Shown: positions 21,003 to 33,440, numbered from the stretch's first letter. The stretch: DNA of 64,000 bases from Hofstenia miamia (GCA_004352715.1 SCFE01000044.1:2098372-2162371); one strand, 5' to 3'. Translations and numbers: made by a program. The notes: generated by a model not told the origin, from the letters alone.

Positions 21003-22151
21003 ATATGTTTTTTCAAATTGGCTGCTGTTAACAATGGTGTTCCTCAAGGAACAATTCTAGGTCCCCTTCTTTTCAGTATATATGTAAATGGCATGCACAC
21101 GACAACTGATTGTAACTTAATTCAATACGCTGATGATAAGTGTACCTGCATATTCAATGATAATAAATCCATGCATATGGCAATTGAAACTATAGCATCA
21201 AATTGCAAAAAATTGTGCACATATTTCAGAATGCGTAGGTTAATCATAAATGAAGGTAAAACTGAATTTTGTATTTTGCAGCCCGCTAAATATAACTACG
21301 ATTTTACAGATTTAACTCTTAATCTTAATAATGCTAAGGTTCCGACGGTTAATAATTTTAAGTAATTAGGAGTACTTTTTGACTCGAAATTAAATTTTGA
21401 ATCTCACGTTAATGCTACAGTTCGAAAATTAGCTATCGGTAAAAGAAATATGTCAATGATAGTAAGGCAATTACCCCCCTGTGCGATAATTCAATTTTTT
21501 CATGCATTTACAATGAGTCAACTAAATTACGCACATATATTACTTACAGACATAAAATATTGTTTTTTTAGGAAACTTGATATCTAATTAAGATGGGCAC
21601 TAAATGCTTCAAAGAAAAATTCTTCTAGAACTAAGGACTGCATTTCAAAATCTATCCTTTTCCCAAGAGAGATTGTCATTTTAAATACTATGTTAACCTT
21701 TTTTAAACTCATAAAGAACTTACCTTTTAATATGATTTCTATGCCTGGTTTTATTCATAAGCAGAACTCCAGATCAAAACATTTCACATGTATTAGATAT
21801 AGAAAAAATTATGAAAGAATCCTTCATTATATACTGCTATATGAACTTGGAATTCATGGCCTAAAGAAATAAAAAACATTGAAAAATTAAGCGTTTTTAA
21901 AAGGCAAATTAAAATTTACCTTAAACAACAGTATATCTCAGGTAAATCATGGCTAGGATATAAATTTTAGAATTATTATTACTCAACAACCCGTATTTGA
22001 AATCTCTCATTAGTAATTTTTCCTTAGCCTGGTAGATTTATTGTATAGTTATTGTTGTTTTGTATGTATTACGTATGATTGTATATTTTTCGACGCGATT
22101 TAGATAAATTACCAGTTATTAATTGTCAATATTTATCTGAATAAAGAATAT

Positions 22152-22153
<2 letters not shown>
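21003..22153 (+). pseudogene. LINE reverse transcriptase, 3' part, after element A
   Basis: Resumes the RT frame of 5250-5564 after removal of element A: V-K-I-S-D-I then C-F-F-K-L. Visible: G-V-P-Q-G-T-I-L-G-P-L-L-F (21035-21070) and catalytic Q-Y-A-D-D (about 21125), then a thumb-like region to 21365. A stop near 21364 breaks the frame; L-G-V-L-F-D-S-K-L continues in frame after it, and further C-terminal sequence runs to about 21960. The element ends near a polyadenylation-like AATAAAG and an AT repeat. Confidence 0.87.

Positions 22154-22182
<29 letters not shown>
22154..22182. repeat. (AT)n at LINE 3' end
   Basis: Dinucleotide repeat directly after the LINE tail. It may be the LINE's own 3' repeat. 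Confidence 0.9.
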
Positions 22183-22184
<2 letters not shown>

Positions 22185-23237
22185 CCCTCTCAACTGAACG
22201 GTTGGAAATCTTAAAGTTAAAGAATCTCAAAACATTACATTTACAATACAGTATTGGTAAATTGTAATATTATGGGTCAAATAATGGATCCGCCTGACCA
22301 ACTGTATAGTACCTTACAGTCAGTCTATTCCAAGAAGACGCATTAAAAGTAAATCAATTATCTAAGATGCTTGGTTTAATTGGTCAATGCAAAAGAGCGA
22401 TTATCAGAAAAATGAAGCATTGCTTCATATAAATCTTCAGATAAGAACATTAACAATGTTTCTAATAATACTGAAACTGTAATCGTATCTGCTGATGACC
22501 AAAAGCTAGTTATAAGTGAACTTAAGGAGGTGGAAAAAAACTTGAATAAAATATCAGATGTGATTATTAAAAATACACGTGTGAAGAGTGGAGGAAAAAT
22601 AATCGTGAATATTGTAAAAGATAGTCAGATTGATAAAGATAAGGTGTGTGAAAAATTAAAAAGCACTTCTTTCTTCATTTTTCCAAAAAAATATATCCGA
22701 CCATTCAATTTTCGTATATTCCTTCATATTTAGATAAACAAACAAATGAAAATTTTATTGCAAATTTTAAATTTAATAATGATTAAAATCTAAAAAGCGA
22801 CGATTTAATATTCCTCTACAGTATCAAGTTAAAACTGGAGATTATGTAGAAGTATGTAGAGCTTCTGCTGAAAGTCGAAAACAATTGTTTTATGCAACAT
22901 TTTTGAAATATAGAAACAAACAATGCAATGTGAATGATTTAATCAAACCCCGCTATTGCTTTAAATATTTATCATTTCGACATTAGAAGAACTAGTGTAA
23001 TTCAAATGAAACTTATTGTCTGTTTTGTGCAGGAAATCATTCCTACGTGGAACGCATTTGCAAATGCAACTTTATAGCTGGGACGTAAGCAGAGTGCTGG
23101 AAATACAGTCTTTGGAATGCTTTAGTCACTGGCTAGCACAAAACCACATCTGAAATGCGCAAACAAATGGTTTCCTAAGCACAGCAGTATCAAAATTTTA
23201 TTGGCTGATGACAATCAAAGCAAAGTAACAGCAAAAA
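22183..23237 (+). pseudogene. second LINE, ORF1-like region, degenerate
   Basis: Short broken ORFs, one open for 67 codons (22530-22733) and rich in K/N. A degenerate knuckle C-L-F-C-x-G-N-H-x4-E-R-I-C lies near 23015-23060. This lies just upstream of a LINE endonuclease fragment, so ORF1 of the same LINE is inferred. Confidence 0.45.
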
Positions 23238-23603
23238 ATGAGTTTTGTGAGTAAATTCAGTAATGACCGAAAATTGAGTAATAAGTGGAGTAATTGCTTT
23301 TACAATTCTAACTTTGACTCAAACCTAGTTATCTGTGGACATTTTAATAATAGATTTATGAGCTCAGCGCAGTCTGATCTTGAGGATTCTTTAAATCTTT
23401 TTTGCAAAATCACACCTGCCACACATTCGCTAAAAGTTTTGGATTTCTTTCACATGGATCATAATATTTCTTGTTCTTATAAATCACCAGACTTACTGCC
23501 GCCTCATCATCAGCTTTTAATTATGCCTGTTATTAATCATTGTTCAAAGGTTTTTGATGTAATGTTACGGACCTCTGGGATAGTAATATTAATTTGTTCT
23601 TAA
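23238..23603 (+). pseudogene. LINE endonuclease (APE-type) fragment
   Basis: Open for 121 codons. It contains a G-H-F-N block in the place of the G-D-F-N motif of APE endonucleases, then T-H-S-L-K-V-L-D and D-L-L-P-P-H-H. It closely resembles the copy at 60705-61067, which keeps the preceding catalytic-Glu segment. The upstream part of the domain is missing. Confidence 0.65.
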
Positions 23604-24690
23604 GTGAACTCAATTCTATTGACTTCTTTACTTATGCAATACTTCTGACATAAATGACAAGCTGAATTATTTCTATAAGGCAATCTTCTTTACTATGTGT
23701 GTCACTCCTTTTTCATCCATTAAGCATGATAATAATCCAAAATGGATATCAAGGGTGATCAGTAAACTCGAACAAACACCTTTGCAAGAAGATTTCGGGT
23801 GAGGTGAATAAATTTAAGAAGTTATTCTATAAGTGAGCATGTAAGGATAGAGATCTTTGGTGTATCCACAATATGCATCACAACAAAAGTTGTCTAATAA
23901 GCTTGATTGGTTACTTTCTAAAGACCAGGAAACATTAAACAACTTAGCTAATTCGTTTGCAAGTAATATGAATAATTTCAGTGCCCCTGATTTTAGTGAG
24001 ATAGTAAATGATAATAAATGGCTACCACTAGTCACGCCTATGGAAATATTTTATTTGCTGAATCACATGAAGGTATCCAAGTTTATTGTTTCAGATGGTA
24101 TTCCTTCAGTATTTCTCAAAAAGGTGGTTTATGAATTTGCAACCCAATCTGTAATATTTTCAACATATTTATTGAACTAAGAATCTTCACAAAGTGTTGG
24201 AAGTTTTCTATTATCACTCCTATTCCTAAAAGTTCCAACATGAATGATTTCTCATTTATACCAATAGCCTCACTTCTACTACAGTCGAAAATTTTTGATA
24301 ATGTTTGAAGCTCTAGTTTGGATCCTGATTTAATAAACAGCTTGGATGTCAACCAAGTTGCTTACACTAAAGGGCGGTCGACTAATACTGCCCTCATCAA
24401 GATCCTTGAAGTCATAACTAAATACCACAATGATAATCATTTTGAAGGAACCTTAATTCAGACTATGGACTTTTCTAAAGCTTTTGACTCACTACCATTC
24501 ACAATCATTATTGATAAATTCACTAAACTCAACTTCCCAAATGGCTATATTATCTTGATGAACAACTACTTATCACTTAGGTCCTTTTGACTCAAACATC
24601 ACAGTAAATGGAGTGTCAACAAATCCATCTGGTCAGGTGTTCCTCAGGGTTCAATACTCTGTATGCTACTATTCAAAGTTTTCATTGCTG
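23604..24690 (+). pseudogene. LINE reverse transcriptase fragment
   Basis: A pre-RT segment (23857-24180) matches 61356-61661. Then come K-G-R-S-T-N-T-A-L-I-K, M-D-F-S-K-A-F-D-S (catalytic block, about 24465-24490) and G-V-P-Q-G-S-I-L (about 24637). Frameshifts at about 24180 and 24585. It is truncated near 24690-24710, where minus-strand gypsy protease (element D) begins. Confidence 0.8.
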
Positions 24691-24995
24691 ATCTAACACA
24701 ATTGTTCTCAGTTAGGAAATCTCTTCCCAATATCATCTTGTAAGGTAGAGGTTGATCATGGGTGTTGACTATGAAAATGTCATGTTTGAATTTGACACCT
24801 TGTATTGCTATGGGAAATTTTCTCATGACTCCTTTAATATTTATGTAGTCACCAGAGGTGTTAATTAGTCTCAATTAATCTTTTTTGGATGATTTTCAGG
24901 TCCATCCTATTTCATTTGCACAAGTGTCAGCCTTTAAAGTGATGGAGGCTCTGGTTTTAACTGTAGCTTTGATGTTAACACTGTTATTGTTAGCA
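24690..24995 (-). pseudogene. protease of gypsy element D, degenerate
   Basis: The minus strand reads L-I-N-T-S-G-D-Y-I-N-I-K-G, N-T-H-D-Q-P-L-P-Y-K and M-I-L-G-R-D-F-L, aligning with L-I-N-A-S-G-K-Y, D-T-H-N-N-L-L-P-Y and I-L-G-D-D-F-L of the main family. Upstream, K-A-T-V-K-T-R-A-S stands where K-A-T-I-D-T-G-A-A is expected, so the catalytic Asp is lost. Its C-terminal side is cut against the LINE. Confidence 0.7.
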
Positions 24996-25188
24996 GGATG
25001 AGGCTTCTTTCTAGGAGGTTCATAACTGTAAGACATTCCTCATTGCAGTTTGGAGTTTAAATTTTCTTCATCTGATTGGTTTGTAATTTCTTCTGCATCA
25101 TCTGCAGTATAGAATCCATTGTATTTGACAACATAGATTACTGTCTTGCAATTTGATTGTTGACATCTGAGTTTTTCCATATCTAATT
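24996..25188 (-). pseudogene. gag-pol junction of element D, degraded
   Basis: The minus strand shows an acidic stretch (A-D-D-A-E-E) and a basic stretch (P-P-R-K-K-P) with no clear zinc knuckle. Element B inserted at 25188/28654, splitting it from D Gag. Confidence 0.4.
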
Positions 25189-25305
25189 ATAGCATCATCC
25201 AACAAATTAAGCTGCTAATTAAAGAAAGTCAGTTAAAGAAACTTAAGATCAAATTTAAAATGTGATTAGAAATATATTATAAAATTTATTATCATATTAA
25301 ATTTT
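25189..25305 (+). repeat. truncated 5' LTR of element B
   Basis: TATAGCATCATCC (first G changed to A) matches the start of the LTR at 27511. Similarity stops after 117 bp, where Gag begins. Confidence 0.8.
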
Positions 25306-25855
25306 ATTGAAGAAAATTGATGACATAAGGAATTACATCCAACAGGTCAAACAACTAGTAATGCTAAATTCAAGGGAGAACAGATACTTGAAATACTATA
25401 TGTTTTCCCACACTTGTAAAGGAATGGCAGAAGGCATTAGAACACAATTTGAAATCAAGTGCAACATGGATGACAAGCTAGAAAAAATGATCTGAAAATC
25501 AGTCAATATCCAAGCAACAATTGAAAATAACACACAGATTTATGAAAAAGCTGCCTGGCATAGAGAGGCATCAATATAGAGAGACAAACCAAAACCACAA
25601 TCCCTAAGCAAGACATACAATGAAAATAAACCAGAGAAAATTATCAAGATAAAAGGAAAAGATGGAAAAGCAAAGAAAGTCAGAGAAAAGGATGTCAAGT
25701 GCTATAGCTGTGTACAGAAGGGTCATAAAAACCCAATTGCACAAAAAGATAAACATAATTGGAGATGAGGAGTCCTAATATGAAGATGAGGATTTAATAG
25801 AATGAGAAAACAAAATTTACAAAGCATTGCAAACCAACAAAGAATTTGAAAACTA
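25306..25855 (+). pseudogene. Gag fragment of element B
   Basis: Aligns with the last third of Gag in A: D-D-I-R-N, S-R-E-N-R-Y, F-E-I-K-C. TGA at 25493-25495 replaces an Arg codon of A. The zinc knuckle near 25697-25740 keeps C-Y-S-C and G-H-K, but a frameshift destroys the last Cys. It ends F-E-N-stop, like the Gag of other copies. Confidence 0.8.
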
Positions 25856-25861
25856 GCTAGA

Positions 25862-26395
25862 GTGCCAACTCATAAAAACCATGCACCAATAATGATTTTA
25901 ATGAATTTGGGCAATATAAACATGATAATGGTAATGATCAATGGAGTAATGACTAAGGCAACCATCAACAGAGGAGCAGCAATGTCAATAATAACCAACC
26001 AGTGTGCAACAAAATTGGGCTTCAAGCATGAAGACTTGGACAGTTCTAACAAACAGTTAATAAATGCATCAAAAGAATATATCAATACAAAAGGAATGAT
26101 AAAATCAGTTCAAATAAGAATAGCCAACATGACATTTGAGCAATTTTTAGTGGTAGTGGATACGCATAATAACTTGTTACCTTATGAGGTCATACTTGGT
26201 GATGATTTCCTAATGAAAAAGGATTATGCAAACAGAACAATAAAGGTAAGAGATTAAGAAATTTAGATCAAGGAGGAAGAGGGTAAACAACAGACAATTA
26301 TGTTCAAATTGGAAGAAGACATTCATTTGCAACCACACCAGTGGAAAATGTATACAATAGAGATGAAGAATCAAATAACAGCTAACATAAGTTTT
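25862..26395 (+). pseudogene. protease of element B
   Basis: In frame from the Gag stop region. The active site reads I-N-R-G-A-A instead of I-D-T-G-A-A, so it is dead. The V-V-D-T-H-N-N-L-L-P-Y and I-L-G-D-D-F-L blocks are intact. After one stop near 26255 the frame continues to about 26395, where foreign sequence starts. Confidence 0.8.
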
Positions 26396-26565
26396 CTGTT
26401 TTCCTACCCATTTATTTGTTCTTGTATAATTTTTGTGGTGTATGTATTATATTCTCTACGCATGCCACTTTCACCCTTTGGTAACCAGCATTGTTGCAAC
26501 ATACACACATTATTATTATTATTTTTATTATTATTATTATTATTATGTTATATGAAAATATAGGA
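26390..26565. other. small insertion with (TTA)n tail in element B
   Basis: About 170 bp with no match in the other copies, ending in a TTA-rich run at about 26508-26545. Could be a short SINE-like insertion. Boundaries are uncertain and I see no clear target duplication. Confidence 0.4.
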
Positions 26566-26934
26566 ATTAACACAAAAAGAGTGTCAATGCCAGCAAGTGC
26601 TTGCAGATACTGATCCTCAATGCAACAAATTGTAATGTTAATGTGAAGAGATCTATCATTAAAATATATGAAAAATACATCAAATCCAATATCAGACTCT
26701 TTTGAAGAGTGATTGAAGAGGACAATGGGGTGAGTAATTTGTAAGGTTGATTCAAGGACATGCATAGAAAACCCTAAGTACTCCACATGGCCAACTCAAG
26801 GGCAAGTGGACGAACACCATCAAAGTTGAGAGTATTCCCAAGAGCTGATTCAAGGGCATAGGGATGAAAGCAAACAAAGAAGACGCATACAGAATACTGG
26901 AGATATAGGATAAAGATTACCAACACTTGGAAGA
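26566..26934 (+). other. protease-RT linker of element B
   Basis: Holds three copies of the CYRAGGGCA-type motif (about 26751, 26791, 26845) and the short segment that immediately precedes RT in A and C (Y-Q-H-L-E-E). RT itself is deleted just after. Confidence 0.6.
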
Positions 26935-27515
26935 GGAGGAGATTGAACAATCTAAAGTGATAATACTATTCTCAGGAGTAAACAATGTGGTATGGATGAA
27001 TATTTGGGAGAAAAAATATCTTTATTTTGATGTCACAAAATGTGTGACAATGATGAGAAATAATAAAAATGACTTGAGTGAAATAACAGAACAAGAAGTA
27101 AAAGATAACATCAGTTTTTTCTACAAAGATGTGGCAAATATGCAAAGCCTGAGAAAAGTTTTTATATATTTCTACACAGAAACAGCAATGCTGGATGAAT
27201 TATCCCACATGAGCTGAGCTGACGCCCAGATGACACTCATGATCAGATTAACAGACATCCATTCATACCAAAAATATTATGAGATATTTTCGAGAAAACC
27301 CAATATCAGAGAACATCAAAGAAGTGAAATTTCTAAGATATGTGAACACAGTAACAACATAGAGAGAAGCAGTATTGAAGATAAAAAAACAGCCAGAATT
27401 TGAGAAAGCAAACTGGGAATATCAGCAGGCAGAACTAATAATATGGAAAGTGGACGCATCAGTACATGGAGAACAAGGTGTACTAAAAATAACACAAGCT
27501 GAGGAGGGTGTGTAG
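26935..27515 (+). pseudogene. ORF3 C-terminal fragment of element B
   Basis: Matches the last 190 or so codons of ORF3 in A and C: W-E-K-K-Y, F-D-V-T-K, N-I-S-F-F-Y-K-D-V-A-N. TGA at 27215-27217 replaces Arg. It ends I-T-Q-A-E-E-G-V-stop, with TAG at 27513-27515 inside the LTR. Confidence 0.75.
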
Positions 27516-28653
27516 CATTATCCAACAAATTAAGCTGCTAATTAAAGAAAGTCAGCTAAAGAAACTTAAGATTGAATTTTAAATGTGATTAGAAATATAT
27601 TAAAAAACTTTATTATCAACTTAAATTGGTTTGTACTATGCAACCAAGAGATATCAGTGTTATTGATTGGAATTAGTATTTGTTGATCCTACTGATTTGG
27701 CAAAACAAAGGAGGCGAATTTGCCATATTGGCAGACAAACAATTCAAAATTTGAAATTGACAGTTACTTTTTCAAGTTAACTATAAATAGATTCAAATTT
27801 ATTGTAACAATTGATAGAGAAATTTCTTCAGATTTCTTATACTTGTTTTTTTGCTATAGTTTGATTACTTAATATAATGTTCAGCTAAATGATTGGTGTT
27901 TAGTAGTGGTGAGGATCCATCATGGAAACAATTCAAGCTTTCTTGTGCCAAGCCACAAAAGTGCTCTTATGTTAGGACTACAGTTAGGATTTTTCATTTC
28001 TGTTTAGCTGACTATTGATCGTTCTCTTACATGTATAATGATATTGAATTCAAGATAAGGCGAATGAGCCAAACTTAGGATATATCTACATTATTTTAGA
28101 TTAAAATTAATGACTATAATGTGACCAATAATGTGACAAAGCATGTATCAATTATTACTTGTAGGATAGGAAGCTGTTAGATATTTATCTTATTTAACTA
28201 AAGCCAATATATTTTGGTAATGGCTAAATACAATATTAACTAAGCAGCTAGTAACAATCCCATTTGCAAGTATACAGTACACTTTACAGATTGAGACTAA
28301 GTCAAGTTGTGTCAAGTCTTGAGTAAGCAATGAGCTAGGATAGGGTGCACATAAATTACGTCGTTGAGCTGAGAGGTGGAACTCATTCAACTAAAACGTA
28401 GAAGAGTGGTTGTTACTGGATGTGGACATTCGCCTTGGGCGGATGCCCAAATGACCAAAAAGTGGAAATGATGCTGTGAAGCTTTGTCACCTAAATAGTG
28501 TTCATTATACCATCTATTTATTACAGTTAATGGAATTAATAATGTAGAAATCAAGCAGTATATGAATAGTACATCCCTACCCGCTAATGTATCATTTTAA
28601 TTATAACAGTATACAAAGAAATCAGATGACAAAGCCCGATAGAGGATGTTACA
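27511..28653 (+). repeat. 3' LTR of element B
   Basis: 1143 bp, TGTAGCATTATCC...GGATGTTACA, followed by TAAT. Contains the GCCATATTGGCAGA motif near 27730 and a TATAAATAG box near 27782. Confidence 0.9.
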
Positions 28654-29801
28654 TAATGACCTCTTTTATTGAATTTTCTGTTTCAGTGTTTTTTGATCAT
28701 GGTTAAAATCGAGATGTTCCATCTGGGGGTTGTACTCCTAGTTCCTTTTGTGTTGTTTTGTTAATTTCTATTGATAGATGAATGTTGACGCATTTATTTA
28801 TTAATATTGTGATTGAGTCTTCAATGTCGCACTTAATTTCAAAGCGTCGTCAAAATAGAAGGGACATTCCAGCATGAATGTAAGAGTACAGATCCTCTTT
28901 GTAATAACGACTTTCTTTGACAGATATTTCTAACAATCTATTTACTTTATAAATATATTCGTCAATATCATTATCATCGCGCATTTTGCAGGATTATAGA
29001 AGCATGTGGTATTGTTTCCTTGTGTTCTCTTTGTTAAACCAAGAGCGTTACTTTGTGTATCATAATCCATTTTTTGTTCAAGTTCTAAATTCATGTAAAC
29101 ATTAAGAGCCTTTTCTTTCAAGTATAGTGCTAACTGGGCATAGCCATTTTGTTTTGTGTCACCTTGTTGAGAGACATAAATTTCAAATAAAACTAGTCAT
29201 TCTGGAAAGGTTGGAGCATTGCTACTTATTTTTCCTATAAAATATTGAGAAATTTTAGACATTTTTAGATCAGTTTTCATTGGTTCATCAGGTAAGATTG
29301 ATTTTCGTTTTTTATGTTGGTATTAAATGCCTGTTGCAGAGTTAATATATCACTTTTGTAAAAGGCATGTCATATTTTCATTGGTGAGAATTTCACTTTG
29401 AGTAAAGATTTCATTGGTCTCTGTGGAGTAACCACAGGAGTTAAATTAAAATTCTCTACTAAGTTTATAGCAGGATTTTTGTAGCAGTATTTTGCGGGGT
29501 GTTTGTTGTGATTGTATTAATTTCGTTTCTAAGTTCCATTATATCTTGATGAAATTGCGACTGTTGCATAGCAAGCATGTTGGAAATTTTAGGAAATCAA
29601 TCTATCTTCATTTAGTTCGGAATTGGATTGGGGAGTTGGCATTGGTGCCAATAATGATAGTTGGGTTTCGAATTTTTGTATTTGTTCTCGCATGTCGAGA
29701 ATAATATTAACTAGTGTTTTAGTCTTTGTCATTAGCTGTTGGGCTTCTTGTGAATTTTCAGTAGTTATATTCAAATAATTTTTAATATTTTTAATATACA
29801 T
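28654..29801 (-). pseudogene. Gag of gypsy element D
   Basis: The minus strand aligns with the main family's Gag: N-D-I-D-E-Y-I-Y-K-V-N-R-L, S-R-Y-Y-K-E-D-L-Y-S-Y-I, R-F-E-I-K-C-D. The coiled-coil N-terminal part is at 29589-29801 (Q-Q-L-M-T-K, M-R-E-Q-I-Q-K-F-E-T-Q-L). It is too diverged to be the same family. Several stops. I see no LTR for D upstream to 30000. Confidence 0.7.
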
Positions 29802-30031
29802 ACATGTATATACATAAACTGTTTTAATTTAGAAAATTATACATGGTGATGCAAAAAGCTAATTTTGAATAATGCAAATTTCAAACTATTATGACTTCAT
29901 TTCTAGCAAATCGCAATTTTGATATTTTCTATATATCAATTATTTGCATAACTTGCATCGGTTTTTAATTTTTCAGTTTTTTGTATGATAGTTTATGTTT
30001 ATATGTATATATAAACATAATTGATAAACAT

Positions 30032-30071
<40 letters not shown>

Positions 30072-31207
30072 AAATATTTTTGCAAAAAATATCGTTATAA
30101 TAGTGTGAAAATTGCGTTATGCAATATTAGATCAGAGTTGTAAGTGACTCACATTATACACTGTTCAGCTCTGTTTGGCTCGTTTTGGTTTCAGCTTGTG
30201 ATTTGCAAGCGTCTTAAAACTTGTCGAAATTTTAAAATGACCTATTGACATCAATTTATTTAAATTCCTCGAAATTACCAATTTCTTGTTTTTTTTATTT
30301 GTCGATGTCTTATAATTTATTAAATTTGTTATGAAATTTCCCGAATTAATGAATGCATATAAATTTCGATTTCAAAGTATTTAAGATTTGTAAATGAATT
30401 TTCAATGAAATTTATCTATTTGGGTGCAGTTTTTTTGGTTTATGCGGCTCAAGTTATTAGCTCTTTGGTTTGTTTCTAAAACTGCGTAGTTGAGTCAGGT
30501 TTTTCAAAATTGATATTTATTGGTTAAATAAAAAAAAAATTTAACAAAATATTAGACCACCTCATTATCTGAACACTAGGCGTACATACATATTTGAAAT
30601 ATTTTTGAAGAATCGGATTTCTCATTGTAAAATAGCTCATATTTGCGAGTATTTCAGGTGCAAGAATAAGTCTTAGAACAAACTGTATCATTGCATGATC
30701 CCACATAGATGTGTAAATATTTTCAATACTTTTTTATAGGCTTAGACAAACTTGCTAAAAATCCAGATAAATAGATTTATTACATAACAATAATGTTATT
30801 AGAAATAGAAATAGGGTTATGCACAAATATAATGAAAAAATGTATGATGCATTCTTTATCAAAATATAGAACAATAATAAAGTGAATCTAATGTAAATTT
30901 CGACGAATTACCAAAGCTTGATTAACATGAGATGATAACAAACTATAAGTGTTTGCAAGTAGTTGTGGTTATTTTTACTGCATTCTGGTTCAGACAAATT
31001 TTGAGTAGCTGACACGCACGTGTAATTAACAATAGGAGTCGAAAATATATTAAAGTATTACCTAACTGAAGAAGTAACCACAATAATTGATTATTTAATC
31101 GCGACATTTGTCTGCTAAAACAAATCAAAGAACTGAAACGGAAGCTAAGTAAAAGTTATCTCTTCTAAGTTTAATCTGCATATGCATGATATTAAGTAAT
31201 GCAGAAG
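29802..31207. other. AT-rich stretch with (TA)n
   Basis: No gene recognised. A (TA)n microsatellite lies at about 30033-30069 inside a longer palindromic AT block. If the SRCR gene continues to the left this could be intron or 3' flank. Confidence 0.5.
30033..30069. repeat. (TA)n microsatellite
   Basis: Perfect dinucleotide repeat flanked by short inverted sequence. Confidence 0.92.
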
Positions 31208-31577
31208 CAGACTTGTCAACGAGCCAACATTTCTAAGCTCGGCTCGTTTAAATTTTGTGTGAATTCGGCTCAGTTCGACTCGGCTCAGCTCGCCACATAA
31301 AATCTTTGAATGAGGCTCGTTTTAGCTCGGTATTTTTTTAAAATTATTGCGCTCAAAGAATTTTTTACATAGCTCTTCCCATTATTTAATAAACATTTCT
31401 TAAATAAGATTATAAAAAAGGCATACTGACTGCAAAAATAAGAAAAATCTCCATAATCAGATTAACAAGCAGAACTATAAGCTTGCTTTGCCTAAATTAG
31501 GCTCGTTGTATGTCAAATACTGTGCTCAAGCTCGGCTCGGCTTGGCTCATTAGAAGCTTGACTCGTTGACAAGTCTG
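31208..31577. mobile_element. hAT-like miniature inverted-repeat element
   Basis: 370 bp with perfect 16-bp terminal inverted repeats CAGACTTGTCAACGAG. The flanks TGCAGAAG (31200-31207) and TACAGAAG (31578-31585) are an 8-bp duplication with one change, the size hAT transposases make. Inside each end are repeated GCTCGGCTCG-type subterminal motifs. No coding capacity; it would need a transposase in trans. Confidence 0.87.
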
Positions 31578-31585
31578 TACAGAAG

Positions 31586-33440
31586 TATACATGAGAGGAA
31601 TGCGACTCATGACATGATCCCAGTGTTTCTTTATATGTACCCATAATAATTGTAATGTTACCAGCAAGTAAATTCGGGCAAAAACGGGTACTCTTGGGTA
31701 AGCCTAGCCTGGTGCCGCACAACCCTTGATATTTAGATTTCACTTCTTCATATTAAAATAGTGTTATATTAACATATTAAAGATTGTTGCAAAATTATTT
31801 TTGAAATTGGTTAAGGTTCAGTATGCCTCCAGACAAATGAATTGTCAATGATTCCATTTGGTAATTTTACCAGGAACAGAATTACATCTGCAACAATTAC
31901 TGTGACTGTGTATTGTTAGTTAGCATAATGTGTTATTATCTTTGCTATTCATTATGGTTCATGAGTTATTGCAATAAACAGCCTTCACAGATAGAAGACG
32001 TTGGTAGTCATAGGTGAATAAGTGACTGAAGTGTGGATGATGACAACGTATTATCAGATGAGAGGGAAAAACATCGATAAATCACTGATTGAAAAGATTA
32101 AATTATTTTAGTGAAGATAATCAAAATGTGTTTCATGTTGTAGAGGACAACATGTCAAATCACACAATCTCATGAAAAACGAAATATTTTACGTTCTAAA
32201 AGGAATCAATCTAACTTGTCTAATCTGTGATTTTCTCATTTGTATGAATTAGTTAATAACTGAATGAGGATGAATTAAAAAATGTGATCATGAAATGAAG
32301 TAAAACATTATCAATCAGTATGATAAAAGTCGTAAAATTGATGGACATTGAAAGAAGTGCACTTCTATCAAATTCTCAACCATTATCAGTAAAATAATAG
32401 TAATAACAATGGTTTAAACGACTTAGTTATCTTAACTACTTGGAATGTACAGAAATGTGTCTAATATGAATTAATTAATTTTTAATTTTAAAAAAGACTG
32501 TATTTTCTCAAATTGAAAACTTCCTAAAGTATGAAAAAATCATATATTTTAAAAAGGTCTGTATGGAAGTAGTGATCATCCATAAGGCTTAAAACTTTTC
32601 CTTAATACAATATATCATGGAACAAATGGTAATATTAAAAACTCATAGACATAAGTTTTTATGCTGATTTAAAAAAACATTATGTCATCAATTTTTAAAT
32701 GCTATTGGAGCAGTATTTTAATGGGTTAAAATTATAATTAGCTGTGTAAATGTAGTGCTACTACCACAATCTTAACAATATGCTCACTTAAGTACCTAAG
32801 CATTTGTTAATATCAGTATATACACACTCTAGATCAACTAATACTTATATATTAATTGAAGGTTGGGTTTGTTGCTGCCGCTATTCTTATTTTCAAAAAA
32901 AAATCATCCTATCAGAAGGCCTACTAATTTAAAAACACAAAACTATATGTAGAAATTTATGAAGTAATTGCTTCAATAATTACCCATCGTTTCAGATGAA
33001 TCACATTTCAGAGACCTTAGACATTGAGATGGAGTATGGTCTTTTTGAGAATTGCAATAGTATTTCCAACTATAATCTAAATATAATTTACATGAAGAAT
33101 TACAATAAATTACATCATGGTGAAAGTTGAGTTGGAACATAGTGTAGAATAGTCAATTACAACTTATTTCATTCATTATTTGCCCTTTTAACTCAGTAAA
33201 CAATAAAACATATTATATAAATTTTATAGTTTATAACACATTGTAAGAAGTCTTAATGGATTTATTTGTAGTAGTGGATTAAAAATGTGATTTTTTCAAA
33301 CTATGATTTTTTCGAATTTTGAACGTTTCAAAAAATATTTACTCTAAAAATTTTTAATGGATTCTGATTATTCTTTCAAGTATGTTTCCAGATGTATTTT
33401 GCAATTAATTTGATGTATTTTGTGACTAAGATTTATCAAA
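31586..33440. other. AT-rich stretch, nothing recognised
   Basis: No conserved ORF and no match to the LTR, LINE or SRCR sequences in this window. Confidence 0.45.

Larger units (their letters stand above)
25189..28653 (+). mobile_element. Element B: gypsy deletion derivative inserted in element D
   Basis: Flanked by TAAT on both sides (25185-25188, 28654-28657). The 5' LTR is cut to 117 bp and joined straight to mid-Gag at about 25306. Protease is followed by the pre-RT linker and then, at about 26950, the C-terminal part of ORF3, so RT, RNase H, integrase and most of ORF3 are deleted. The 3' LTR is complete. Having a matched target duplication with large internal deletions suggests it moved as a defective element, or was deleted after insertion. 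Confidence 0.85.

Noticed and set aside
31513-31743. 76-codon minus ORF rich in charged residues
   Set aside because: Half lies in the hAT-like element and no homologue is visible.
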